From Flagellimonas chongwuensis (lineage in GTDB: Bacteria > Bacteroidota > Bacteroidia > Flavobacteriales > Flavobacteriaceae): a stretch of 64,000 nt of DNA. A program made the translations under genes and the position numbers. The DNA lies in NCBI RefSeq assembly GCF_013376415.1, contig NZ_WYET01000009.1:1-64000 (forward strand), in the 5' to 3' direction. The notes below the pieces were generated by a model. It saw nothing but the letters and a program-made list of their open reading frames with translations. It searched no databases and was not told the origin of the DNA. Shown piece after piece: positions 1 to 8,341 of the stretch; position 1 is the stretch's first letter, and the number at the start of each line of letters is the position of its first letter.

Positions 1-128
1 GGGTGCCACAGGACGTCCTTGACCAGCACGGGGTGGCCTACGACGAGGAATGGCTGGCCAAGTGCGTGGACCAGAGCAAGCGGGGCGTCATCGCAGAATG
101 GGACGAAGACGGTAATTTGTTGACCTAG
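1..128 (+). CDS. C-terminal end of an unidentified protein (partial)
   Basis: An open frame enters from the left edge and stops with TAG at 126-128. It encodes the last 41 residues of a protein and ends in EWDEDGNLLT. I do not recognise the family. The piece is acidic and has three tryptophan or cysteine positions. The codon choice is unlike the rest of the window: CTG, GTG, GCC, GAC and AAG dominate, and the segment is clearly richer in GC than the genes to its right. A strong hairpin terminator follows 27 bases after the stop, which supports this being a real gene end. Function unknown. Confidence 0.6.
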   Translation, partial: VPQDVLDQHGVAYDEEWLAKCVDQSKRGVIAEWDEDGNLLT

Positions 129-154
129 AAAAAAAATCGCTTCATGAAATTTGG

Positions 155-188
155 AAAGCCCGCATCGCATTCAAGATGTGGGCTTTTT
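155..188 (+). terminator. Rho-independent terminator after the partial gene
   Basis: A 12-bp stem AAAGCCCGCATC / GATGTGGGCTTT (one G-T pair) closes an 8-base loop and runs into a T tract. It ends the transcript of the truncated left-edge gene and insulates the AraC gene. Confidence 0.8.
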
Positions 189-288
189 AATGGATAGAAT
201 CATCAGAACCTTTTTTGAATTGATTTGTGTTTGTCCGATTATTGTTCAACGCAATTATTATCTTAAAATGTTTTAAATATCAATATAA

Positions 289-1089
289 ATGAACGTAGTC
301 AGCTATAGTCCCCAAAAACCTTTCGATTCATTTTTTAGGGAATGCTACTACATTCATATAAACAAGGAAAAGGCAAATCGCCGCATTCCAGTTATCGATG
401 ATTGCTGTTATGATTTTGTGTTTTTTAAAGAGGCCAAAGGTGTTTTTTATTTTGGTGTCGAGCATGATTCCGTTCCCATACGAAGCAAAGTATTCACTAT
501 TCATGATGTTACGCCGCCATACCGGGTTGAGGCAGCCGAATCGTTGACTTTTTTCACCATCAAATTACAGCCATGGACCAACGCTTATTTCTTTTCAATA
601 TTAAAAGAATCCGGTGTGGTCGATATAAGTGATTTCAATACGAATCTGATTTCGTTCCATGAACAAATTTTCAGAACACATGAAGTAGAAGAAAAATTCA
701 CTTTGGCGGATAAATTCATGACCCAAACTATGCCGGAACTAACATCCACTATGGTTTTGGTTCGTGATCTTTGTGAATATATCTATGCTGAGCAGGGCAA
801 GGTGACGGTGAATGAATTAAGTCATCAATTTGAGCGGTCTAGACAATACTTGGGAAAGATTTTCAAAAAGGAGGTATTGTACAGCCTGAAGCAGTTTATC
901 ATAACAGTTCGTATTTTGGATTTGGTTAAGTTCAAGCAGAGAACCCCGGATATTTCACTCACTGAGCTTAGCTACGACTATGGTTATTTTGATCAACCTC
1001 ATTTTATCAATGACTTCAAAAAGGTCTGCGGGATTGCACCTCAAAAGTTTTTCAATAACCTACCTGAGTTTTTAATGCGACATCAATAG
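289..1089 (+). CDS. AraC family transcriptional regulator
   Basis: A 266-residue regulator. The N-terminal half, up to about residue 150, looks like the sensor-like domain found in many Bacteroidota AraC proteins (DUF6597 type). The C-terminal 100 residues form the paired helix-turn-helix DNA-binding unit: the first around RSRQYLGKIFKKE, the second around LTELSYDYGYFDQPHFINDF, followed by the conserved G-x-x-P-x-x-F end (GIAPQKF). The ligand cannot be told from the sequence. The gene stands alone and lies 60 bp before a lipoprotein serine hydrolase on the same strand, which may be its target or a co-transcribed partner. The start is the ATG at 289. Confidence 0.9.
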   Translation: MNVVSYSPQKPFDSFFRECYYIHINKEKANRRIPVIDDCCYDFVFFKEAKGVFYFGVEHDSVPIRSKVFTIHDVTPPYRVEAAESLTFFTIKLQPWTNAYFFSILKESGVVDISDFNTNLISFHEQIFRTHEVEEKFTLADKFMTQTMPELTSTMVLVRDLCEYIYAEQGKVTVNELSHQFERSRQYLGKIFKKEVLYSLKQFIITVRILDLVKFKQRTPDISLTELSYDYGYFDQPHFINDFKKVCGIAPQKFFNNLPEFLMRHQ

Positions 1090-1149
1090 GTTTCCATTTT
1101 TACAATTAAATTACAGTGAGGTGTAGGTTCTTTGCATAAAAAGTAGACC

Positions 1150-2463
1150 ATGAGGTATTTTTTAGTCATTTTCGGAGTGCTGGCGTTGGCATCTTGCAAG
1201 CAAAAACCGGAGAAAGGGGAAGTGTTGCTCTCGCCTAAATTGGAGCGGGTTCGCGATTCGGTGGACACCTATTTTACCAAATTAACGGAACTGGACCGCT
1301 TCAATGGTGTACTGCTGGTATTTAAAAATGATACGCTTTTACTGGACAAGGCCTATAATTTGAATCAGGATGGTACCAGCTCAACCTATGTAGCTACCGA
1401 TTACCAGTTTGATATTCATTCCATAGCCAAGTTAATGACCCACTATCTACTGGTGAAATTAGAGTTGGATGGGAAATTATCCATGGATCAAACCTTGGAC
1501 GCCTATTTTGATGATTTTCCCAGAGGCAACGAAATTACTTTGAAAATGCTCTTGGAACACAGTTCGGGTTTGCCTCGGGAATTAATAGGTTTTGAGGGAG
1601 AGGAATATCTACTGACATCGGATGAAATACTGGAATTGTCGAAAGAACAAAAACTATTGTTTCAACCTGGAACGGATGTGCAATATTCTAATGTTGGGTA
1701 TGAAATATTGTACTGTATTGTGTCTAAAATATATGGAAAATCATTTTCTCAATGTGTGGTCGATGAAATTTTTGAACCGTTGGGGATGGATTCGAGTGGG
1801 GCGCATTTCTTTGTAAGTAAAAATCGTGTGGAGCGGATGGCGCAAAACCACATTTTAAAGGATGGTGCCGTAACGCACATTGATAATATCCAAAAAGATG
1901 AATTCCGAAATGCGCGATTTTTTTCAGCGGCCGAAGACCTTAAAAAGTTTATGGACCATATCAAGCAAGAGCCCTATGCATCATCTATAATGAATAAAAA
2001 TGGAATCATTGCAAAAGATGGAGGTTCCAAGGGTATCCGGGCACAAGTGTATAGCGACCTCAAAAATCATTTCGATTTTGTGCTTTTGGCCAATTATGAT
2101 GAAATGCCATTTTTTGATACCATTGATGATATGGTCAAATTGATGAAATCAGAACCTGTGGATTACCCGAAAGAAATTAACAGAGTTGCTATTCAGGTTG
2201 ATGAAGAAGTGCTCCAAGAATACGCAGGAGCTTATACTTTTGCTGATTTTGACGGGTTGGTTTTGGAGATTGAGGTCGAGGGTGACCATTTGATTGTTTT
2301 ACAAGAAGATGAAAAAGTAGGAGAGTTGAAGGCGGAAAGTCCTACCGTATTTTTTGAAGATTCCAAGTCGGCCGAGTCTTTCGAGTTCATTAAAAATGAA
2401 AAGGGAACCTATGATGCATTAATGGGGTGGAAGGGTATTGTTGTTGAAGGTAAAAGGAAGTAA
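1150..2463 (+). CDS. Serine hydrolase lipoprotein, beta-lactamase / penicillin-binding fold
   Basis: A 437-residue class C beta-lactamase-related hydrolase. The signal peptide ends in a lipobox (LASC, lipidated Cys16), so the mature protein is membrane-anchored. The catalytic S-x-x-K is at S91-I-A-K94 and the Tyr-Ser-Asn motif at 179-181. A possible third box (GGSKG) lies near residue 296. After about residue 340 there is a separate C-terminal region typical of this family. Such proteins are usually peptidases or esterases, not antibiotic-inactivating enzymes, and the substrate is unknown. It lies just behind the AraC gene and converges on the yihY-like gene with a 6-bp gap. Confidence 0.85.
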   Translation: MRYFLVIFGVLALASCKQKPEKGEVLLSPKLERVRDSVDTYFTKLTELDRFNGVLLVFKNDTLLLDKAYNLNQDGTSSTYVATDYQFDIHSIAKLMTHYLLVKLELDGKLSMDQTLDAYFDDFPRGNEITLKMLLEHSSGLPRELIGFEGEEYLLTSDEILELSKEQKLLFQPGTDVQYSNVGYEILYCIVSKIYGKSFSQCVVDEIFEPLGMDSSGAHFFVSKNRVERMAQNHILKDGAVTHIDNIQKDEFRNARFFSAAEDLKKFMDHIKQEPYASSIMNKNGIIAKDGGSKGIRAQVYSDLKNHFDFVLLANYDEMPFFDTIDDMVKLMKSEPVDYPKEINRVAIQVDEEVLQEYAGAYTFADFDGLVLEIEVEGDHLIVLQEDEKVGELKAESPTVFFEDSKSAESFEFIKNEKGTYDALMGWKGIVVEGKRK

Positions 2464-2469
2464 AAAGGA

Positions 2470-3372
2470 CTAGCTGTCAAGTTCGCTGTAAGGAACGAAT
2501 AGAATATTGTACTTTTTTGCATAAATGTAGGTGAACTGAGCTCCAAAGAATAAGATCAGACAAGAATAGGACACCCATAACAGGACCAAAACGATAGCGC
2601 CTGCAGCCCCATAAGTGGAGCCAGGGTTTGCTTCTCCAAAGTAGAGACCTAGCAGAAACTTGCCAATCACAAATAAAATGGCTGTAATAAAGGCCCCGAA
2701 CCAAACTGCTCTCCATTTGATCTTGGCATCGGGCAAAAATTTGAACATAAGAGCAAACATTACGGTGATTATACCTAAAGATGACATGATGTCCACCACG
2801 TAGGCGAGGTATACGGCAGCTTCCGAAATAAAACTTTTAAGATAATCATTAAGGGCCGTAATGGCCGCCGTTATGATGAAACTGATCAGTAATAAAAATC
2901 CGATCACCAGAATAAAGGCAAAGCTCTTGGCTCGCTCCGAAACCAATTTCCAAAAGTTGAATCCAGGAGAGCCTGAAATACGCCATATTTCGTTCAGGGA
3001 TATTTTTAGCTGGTAAAAAACTCCAGTGGCACCAAACAGTAAGGTCGCGATACCGATAATGGTCGAGATTAAATTTTTGTCCTTGTTCTGCGTGTCCTCA
3101 ATAATTCCCTGAATCGTTTGAGCGGCATTGGGCCCAAGTGCAATCGAAAACTCGTTGGTCAACCGCCCTTGAACGATATCTACCCCCCAGATAGACCCAA
3201 CTACATTAATTATGATGACTAGCAGGGCAGGGAGCGACAGGACCGCATAATAGGCAACCACAGCGCTCAATCGCCATGGATTCGCTTTGTTCCAAGCATT
3301 AAAGGTGTCCGCAAAAAGATGAGGGAAATCCTTCAACTTAAACCGGTTGGCGTATGTGTATCCTTCTTTCAA
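2470..3372 (-). CDS. YihY/virulence factor BrkB family membrane protein
   Basis: A 300-residue integral membrane protein with about six hydrophobic segments, matching the length and pattern of the YihY/BrkB family. The family hallmark near the N-terminus is present (W-x-x-NP-W-R-LSAVVAYYAVLSLPALL), as is the C-terminal GSTYGAAGAIVLVLLWVSY region. Members were once called ribonuclease BN by mistake; their true role is unsettled, with transport or envelope functions proposed. No ATG is available upstream of the conserved region, so translation probably begins at the TTG at 3372. Monocistronic, convergent with the serine hydrolase. Confidence 0.88.
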   Translation of the reverse strand: MKEGYTYANRFKLKDFPHLFADTFNAWNKANPWRLSAVVAYYAVLSLPALLVIIINVVGSIWGVDIVQGRLTNEFSIALGPNAAQTIQGIIEDTQNKDKNLISTIIGIATLLFGATGVFYQLKISLNEIWRISGSPGFNFWKLVSERAKSFAFILVIGFLLLISFIITAAITALNDYLKSFISEAAVYLAYVVDIMSSLGIITVMFALMFKFLPDAKIKWRAVWFGAFITAILFVIGKFLLGLYFGEANPGSTYGAAGAIVLVLLWVSYSCLILFFGAQFTYIYAKKYNILFVPYSELDS

Positions 3373-3472
3373 ACGATAAAATTAGATGGGTGCAAAAGCT
3401 TTAAGAAATGAATTTAATCGTTCTTAGGACCAAGAATTGCTCGAAAAGCATTAATTGTTGACCGGATAGAAA

Positions 3473-3507
3473 CAAAAAACCCTGCAAAAAATAGATTTGC
3501 AGGGTTT
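3473..3507 (-). terminator. Terminator after the tRNA-Leu/tRNA-Gly pair
   Basis: On the minus strand AAACCCTGCAAA pairs with TTTGCAGGGTTT and is followed by a T run. It lies immediately downstream of tRNA-Leu. Confidence 0.75.
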
Positions 3508-3511
3508 AAAG

Positions 3512-3596
3512 TACTCGAGGCGGGACTTGAACCCGCACGGGCAAAAAGCCCACAGGATTTTAAGTCCGGCGTGTCTACCAATTCCACCACTCGAGC
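3512..3596 (-). tRNA. tRNA-Leu (UAA)
   Basis: An 85-nt class II tRNA. The acceptor arm GCTCGAG pairs with CTCGAGT (a G-U at the first pair), the anticodon loop CTTAAAA carries TAA, a long variable arm (GTGGGCTTTTTGCCC region) is present, and the T arm has GGTTCAAGTCC. No CCA is encoded. Confidence 0.95.
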
Positions 3597-3608
3597 AGGA
3601 CTTAAACA

Positions 3609-3634
3609 AAAAAACGCTGCAAGCAGCGTTTTTT
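3609..3634. terminator. Bidirectional hairpin between the two tRNA genes
   Basis: A perfect inverted repeat AAAAAACGCTGC / GCAGCGTTTTTT with a 2-base gap. It gives a stem with a T tract on either strand. It could end or weaken transcription between tRNA-Gly and tRNA-Leu, or be an RNA-processing signal. Confidence 0.6.
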
Positions 3635-3639
3635 ATTCG

Positions 3640-3712
3640 AGCGAAAAACGGGATTCGAACCCGCGACCTCCACCTTGGCAAGGTGATGCTCTACCAACTG
3701 AGCTATTTTCGC
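3640..3712 (-). tRNA. tRNA-Gly (GCC)
   Basis: A 73-nt tRNA. Acceptor GCGAAAA pairs with TTTTCGC, the D arm is AGCTCAGTTGGTAGAGC, the anticodon loop contains GCC, and the T arm contains GGTTCGAATCC. No CCA is encoded. It is 43 bp upstream of tRNA-Leu on the same strand. Confidence 0.96.
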
Positions 3713-3862
3713 ATTTTAAAGAACTTGGCACTTTTTCCAAGCGCGGATGCAAATTTAATATATTTCTTTAAAAAGGAAAGCGTTTTGAATAAAAATATAA
3801 GTGGTATGGAATTGTTAATTTTTTTCCGCTAAAAATCATTCTGTTATCCCTTCAATACAGGT

Positions 3863-4606
3863 TTAGGAATCTTTTCGCTTTAGCACCTTGTCCTTGAGGA
3901 CTTTGTCCTGCACGTATTTCGCATAATTTCGACTCACGGGTATTTTATGTCCTTCCTCCAATATAATTTCATGGTTTTCAAGGCTGCGGATTTTTGAAAC
4001 AGGTACTATAAATGACTTGTGCACACGTACAAACTCCTCGGTGTCCAGATTCTCTTCAATAGTCTTTAATGGCATTAAGCTTAAGTGCTTTTCAGAAGAG
4101 GTCTGGATGAGAATGTAGTTCTCCATCGCTTTAACAAACAATATCTCGGAGGTGTATATTTTTTGATAGCGACCATCACATTTTATAAAAAAATGGTCTA
4201 GATCGGCAGCTTCCTCCATTGATTCCCTGTCGCCGGACTTGAGGTTATGGTACCTGCCTGCCTTGGCAATGGCCTTATAAAATCGATTGAAGGTAATCGG
4301 TTTCAATAAATAGTCGATCACATCAAAATGAAATCCGTCGACCGCATAATTTGGAAAGGCAGTAGTTATAATGACCATGGGTAAATTGGAACGGACCTTT
4401 AAAAAGTCCAGACCGGTTAAAAAAGGCATTTGAATATCCAAAAAAATAAGATCCACTGAATGCTCTCCCAGTATCAGGTCCAGTTCCAAGGCATTCTCTA
4501 CCGTGCATATGAGTTCCAATTGATCAACTACCTTGATGTAGTCCCCGATCACCTCCCTGGCAAGAGGCTCATCGTCCACTATGATGCAACTTAACTTTTT
4601 TGCCAT
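3863..4606 (-). CDS. LytTR-type response regulator
   Basis: A 247-residue response regulator. The receiver domain (about 1-125) has the acidic pair D11-D12, the phospho-acceptor Asp57 in LIFLDIQMP, and the conserved Lys in LLKPITF. The C-terminal LytTR DNA-binding domain (about 145-240) includes FVRVHKSFIVP and the closing GHKIPVSRNYAK motif. It is encoded directly behind its sensor kinase, whose last 16 bases it overlaps, so the two are probably translationally coupled. Targets are unknown; the divergent outer-membrane receptor gene at 5888 is the natural first candidate. Confidence 0.95.
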   Translation of the reverse strand: MAKKLSCIIVDDEPLAREVIGDYIKVVDQLELICTVENALELDLILGEHSVDLIFLDIQMPFLTGLDFLKVRSNLPMVIITTAFPNYAVDGFHFDVIDYLLKPITFNRFYKAIAKAGRYHNLKSGDRESMEEAADLDHFFIKCDGRYQKIYTSEILFVKAMENYILIQTSSEKHLSLMPLKTIEENLDTEEFVRVHKSFIVPVSKIRSLENHEIILEEGHKIPVSRNYAKYVQDKVLKDKVLKRKDS

Positions 4607-5685
4607 TCCAGTTCTAATTTTATCGAAAATCTATCTTTTTGGTTTTCAATGACCAGCGAATGTGACTCAGGATATAGCAAATCCAGTCTTCTGGCAACAT
4701 TTTTGAGCCCTATACCGTTCGATGCTCCGCTATCATCAAGAATTTCATTGAAACCTTTGCTGTTTTCAATATACAATTTCAGGATTTTATCATCCACTTG
4801 AAGCGACATATGGATAAAATGTCGTTTTCCTTTTCCTTTTGAGATATGTTTGAAGGCATTTTCAATAAATGGAATCAAAATAAACGGGGCTATTTTTTTA
4901 CCTTCCCTACTCAGGTTCAAAATATCGAACTGCATCTCGGTACTTTCAGAATCCAATCGAAGCTTTTCGAGGTCGATAAAGTTTTCAATAAAATGAAGCT
5001 CTTTGTCAAGATCGATTTTTTCATCGTTGCATTCGTACAATTGAAAGCGGAGCATGTCCGAGAAATTGGCAAGAGATTCTGATGCGAGGTCAGGGTTTTT
5101 ATGTATCAGCGCAAAGATGGAGTTGATCGTATTGAACAAGAAGTGGGGGTTGATCTGAGATTTCAAATACTTCAGTTCGGTTTCCAGGTTTTGCTTTTCC
5201 AGACTGAGTTTTCGCTTTTCGGCCTCAAGCCAATTCTTTCCAAGTTTTATGCTCATCCCCAGGGTCATGCATGCAACCGTGGAGGGCAAGGCCCATACAA
5301 AATATATGGTCGCAAACTGATTTGGATAAACACCGAATAGTTCGAACAAGGATTTTCCCGATAGATAGGCCGTTAAAAAATACCCGCTTGTAATAAATGC
5401 ATTGGAGATCAATATAGTGGCCAGTACGGAAAGGACATACCTAAAATATTTTCCCACATACAAAAGCTTGGGAATCAGGTAATATAGGTTGAAATACACC
5501 CCGATTACCTGAAATACGACGTAAAAATAGAATTTAAGGGTGGTATCGCTGTGGAGCAAATAGTCGGTTACCTCCGAAATACTTCCCACATTGATCGTGA
5601 GCCAAACCAAATGATAGCAGAGCCAAAACGGAATATGGTAGAGCTTGCTCCGTAGTATAAATTTTTTCAAGCGGCTAAGGTCCAT
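4591..5685 (-). CDS. LytS-like sensor histidine kinase (His_kinase family)
   Basis: A 364-residue membrane sensor kinase counted from the ATG at 5685; a TTG two codons earlier is less likely. Four hydrophobic segments occupy roughly residues 15-145, with no obvious extracellular sensor domain. A coiled coil (EAEKRKLSLEKQNLE) leads into the dimerisation/His-kinase motif YLKSQINPHFLFNTINSI, with the phospho-accepting His at about 181. The ATPase part contains PFILIPFIENAFKH (N box) and SNGIGLKNVARRLDLLYP (G box). It is the first gene of a two-gene operon with the LytTR regulator and is divergent from the receptor gene. Confidence 0.93.
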   Translation of the reverse strand: MDLSRLKKFILRSKLYHIPFWLCYHLVWLTINVGSISEVTDYLLHSDTTLKFYFYVVFQVIGVYFNLYYLIPKLLYVGKYFRYVLSVLATILISNAFITSGYFLTAYLSGKSLFELFGVYPNQFATIYFVWALPSTVACMTLGMSIKLGKNWLEAEKRKLSLEKQNLETELKYLKSQINPHFLFNTINSIFALIHKNPDLASESLANFSDMLRFQLYECNDEKIDLDKELHFIENFIDLEKLRLDSESTEMQFDILNLSREGKKIAPFILIPFIENAFKHISKGKGKRHFIHMSLQVDDKILKLYIENSKGFNEILDDSGASNGIGLKNVARRLDLLYPESHSLVIENQKDRFSIKLELEWQKS

Positions 5686-5791
5686 GCGCAAAGACTAAAA
5701 CATACAAGTTAGCTTTTTTGATAATTCATCCGTAGCGAATTGACATATGGCGCTAAATAATTGACGAAATGCATTTTAAGGCTTTGTCTTT

Positions 5792-5841
5792 CCAATCATG
5801 TCATTGGTCAATAGCTTTAGGGCTTAAGTCAATATGATTGG
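5792..5841. promoter_or_regulatory. 8-bp inverted repeat in the kinase/receptor intergenic region
   Basis: CCAATCAT at 5792-5799 is repeated in exact inverted form (ATGATTGG) at 5834-5841, between the divergent kinase and receptor genes. GTCAAT occurs twice between the arms. It could be a regulator site or a leader hairpin. No clear TAnnTTTG box was found next to it, so the assignment is tentative. Confidence 0.3.
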
Positions 5842-5887
5842 GCAAATAAAATGGCAGGGATTTCATTTGGGTCAAATTTGATTCAAA

Positions 5888-8341
5888 ATGGAAAAAGACA
5901 GGACAATGCCACTTGTGATAATTGCCATCTACCTAGTGTTGGGATTCATTAAAGTCTACGGTCAGGTGTACGGTAGGGTGGTCGATACCCAAAATAGCCC
6001 CGTTCCCTTTGCCAACGTATTACTCCTAAGAGCCTCCGACGGTACCTTGGTGACGGGGACAATTACGGAGGAAGATGGTGGGTTTTTGGTAGATCATGAC
6101 AATCCGGGCCTTTATATGGCCAGAGTTGTGAATTTAGGCTATTCCGACTACGAAACCGAAACCTTTGCTTTGGAATCTTCTTCCGTTTTGATGGATCTTG
6201 GTATTTTGGTGCTAGAGGAATCCATCAGCCAGCTGGATGAAGTGGTTTTGGAAGCCAAAAGAAATTGGGTGCAGAACACACCAGAAGGTCGGGTAATCAA
6301 TGTCCAAAGCAGTATTTTGACAAAGGGCAGCAATGCACTTCAACTATTGGAAAGATTGCCCGGGGTTATTTTGGACCATAGGGACAATCAGTTTTCCCTG
6401 AACGGGCAAAGCGGGGTCACCGTATTGATGAACGGTAGAAGGGTGACCATGCCGATGGAGGATGTGATGTCACTTTTGGAAAGCACACTGGCTGATAATA
6501 TTGAAAAGGTAGAACTTTTGACTTCGCCATCGGCCCAATATGATGCAGATGGGGGAGCGGGAATCATCAACATCGTATTTAAAAAAGGGCTGGACCAAGG
6601 TAGCCAATGGAACTTTAGCGGGAGTTTGGGATATGGCTATTGGGAAAAATCAAGTTCTTCCCTAAACTATTCGTATGGCAAGGAAACGCTTCGCCTAAAT
6701 GCGGGCTATTCATGGTTCCACGACCATGGAAAAAATGGGTTCGAGGGTTCGGGTTCAAGTTTTCAACCCATTTTGGGAGCTCCCAGCCAAGCTGTATTTT
6801 CCACCTATTTTAACAATAACAACAATACGCACAATATCAATTTTGGCCTGGGATATCAGCTTTCGACCAACGTTGAGATTGGGGGTGAATTTATTTGGAA
6901 TTTAGCCAATAATCTTTCAATTTCCGATGTGAACAATCAAAGATATATTGAGGGACAGGATTTTTTCAGGTCTCATTTGGTAACACGCGGAACTTCCGAT
7001 AAGTCCAATGTTATCGCTTCGTTATATCTGAAAACAGACGTATCGGAACGTTCGGATTTTATGGTGGATATAAGCTACCTAGACTTCAAAAATGATAACC
7101 CGGCCACCACAGTAAGCCAATATTTTAACGAGGCTGGTGAAATGTTTCAGCCTGAAAATGAAATTTTTACGGACGGGAATCGTGGTTTTAGTGAATCTGC
7201 CATTCATCTAGGGGTGCTAAAATTGGATTATACCCATGAGTTCAATAAAAAAGTGGATGTAGGGTTTGGATTCAAGGGGAGTTATGCCAACAATTCCAAC
7301 AACAGTAAAGTGGAAACCAACGTAGATGGATTTTGGGAGGTGGACCCACGGTCACAAAGCGTGATTTCGAGTACTGAAATGTTATGGGCATTGTATGGGC
7401 AGTTCAACATGGGGATTGGAGAAAACTCAAAATTGAGAACAGGGGTCAGGTACGAGGATTGGAAACGAACCCTTTCCAGTGCAGAGGATGATTTTTCCAT
7501 ACATCAATTCTTTCCGTCCGTAACCTATCAATATCAACTTTCCGAAAATGATCAACTGAACCTAAACTACAACCGACGAATAAGCAGACCGTCCTATTCC
7601 GATTTGGTGACAAGTCTATATTACAATGATCCGACCGCAATTTTTACAGGGAATCCTTTATTGCGTCCCGGCATCACTAATTCCTTACAGATGGAATATG
7701 CCAGGAACGGGTTCTTGGCAGGAATTTCGCTGCAAAAGGAAATCGACCCGATAATTCGATATCAGCTTACAACAACACCTCAAAACGATATTCTTGTGGT
7801 CTCTCCTCAAAATGCAGACTATCAAAAAAGCATCGGACTGTATTTGAACATTCCATGGCAATGGTCGGCATGGGGAAAACTTAATGTTTCCTCCACTTCG
7901 GCCATTCGTGATTATAGGATTTCTTACAGTCCCGACCCTGCGGAAAAAACCTATTTTTATCAAAGCCTAAACTTTAATCAAACTGTTTCGTTGCCTTGGG
8001 GAATGGATATGGAATTTTCCGGGTGGTATAATTTTGACCACTATAACGGAACCAACTTTACCAAAGGTTTTGGTGTTTTGAATTTTGGACTTTCCAAAGC
8101 ATTTAAAAATAATTGGGGAACATTGCAGTTCAGTATCTCCGATGTGTTCAAGTCAATGAAGATTGATAGCCATCTCAGTGGTATGACCCCTATTGTTTTT
8201 GATATTGATACCCATTCCACCTACAGGGACGAATCGGCATTTACACGAATATTTCGCATTACGTATTCCAGAAGCTTTGGAAGAGCATCCGGCAAAAAAT
8301 CCCGTGATCTGGAAAAAGAAGAGTTTAACCGTATCAATTAG
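5888..8341 (+). CDS. TonB-dependent receptor-like outer-membrane beta-barrel protein
   Basis: An 817-residue outer-membrane protein. A signal peptide ends near residue 26. Next comes a carboxypeptidase-regulatory-like domain (about 26-110, [19 protein letters not shown]), then a plug-like domain (about 125-235) with [20 protein letters not shown] and [20 protein letters not shown], and a long barrel rich in alternating aromatic residues up to the C-terminus. It matches the family annotated as outer membrane beta-barrel protein (OMP_b-brl_3) rather than SusC, and no SusD gene follows. The substrate is unknown. It is divergent from the LytTR two-component pair. Its last 4 bases overlap the end of mutS. 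Confidence 0.9.
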   Translation: MEKDRTMPLVIIAIYLVLGFIKVYGQVYGRVVDTQNSPVPFANVLLLRASDGTLVTGTITEEDGGFLVDHDNPGLYMARVVNLGYSDYETETFALESSSVLMDLGILVLEESISQLDEVVLEAKRNWVQNTPEGRVINVQSSILTKGSNALQLLERLPGVILDHRDNQFSLNGQSGVTVLMNGRRVTMPMEDVMSLLESTLADNIEKVELLTSPSAQYDADGGAGIINIVFKKGLDQGSQWNFSGSLGYGYWEKSSSSLNYSYGKETLRLNAGYSWFHDHGKNGFEGSGSSFQPILGAPSQAVFSTYFNNNNNTHNINFGLGYQLSTNVEIGGEFIWNLANNLSISDVNNQRYIEGQDFFRSHLVTRGTSDKSNVIASLYLKTDVSERSDFMVDISYLDFKNDNPATTVSQYFNEAGEMFQPENEIFTDGNRGFSESAIHLGVLKLDYTHEFNKKVDVGFGFKGSYANNSNNSKVETNVDGFWEVDPRSQSVISSTEMLWALYGQFNMGIGENSKLRTGVRYEDWKRTLSSAEDDFSIHQFFPSVTYQYQLSENDQLNLNYNRRISRPSYSDLVTSLYYNDPTAIFTGNPLLRPGITNSLQMEYARNGFLAGISLQKEIDPIIRYQLTTTPQNDILVVSPQNADYQKSIGLYLNIPWQWSAWGKLNVSSTSAIRDYRISYSPDPAEKTYFYQSLNFNQTVSLPWGMDMEFSGWYNFDHYNGTNFTKGFGVLNFGLSKAFKNNWGTLQFSISDVFKSMKIDSHLSGMTPIVFDIDTHSTYRDESAFTRIFRITYSRSFGRASGKKSRDLEKEEFNRIN

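Noticed and set aside
3497..3832. Plus-strand open frames over the tRNA cluster
   Set aside because: They run antisense through two well-formed tRNA genes and terminators and have no family features.
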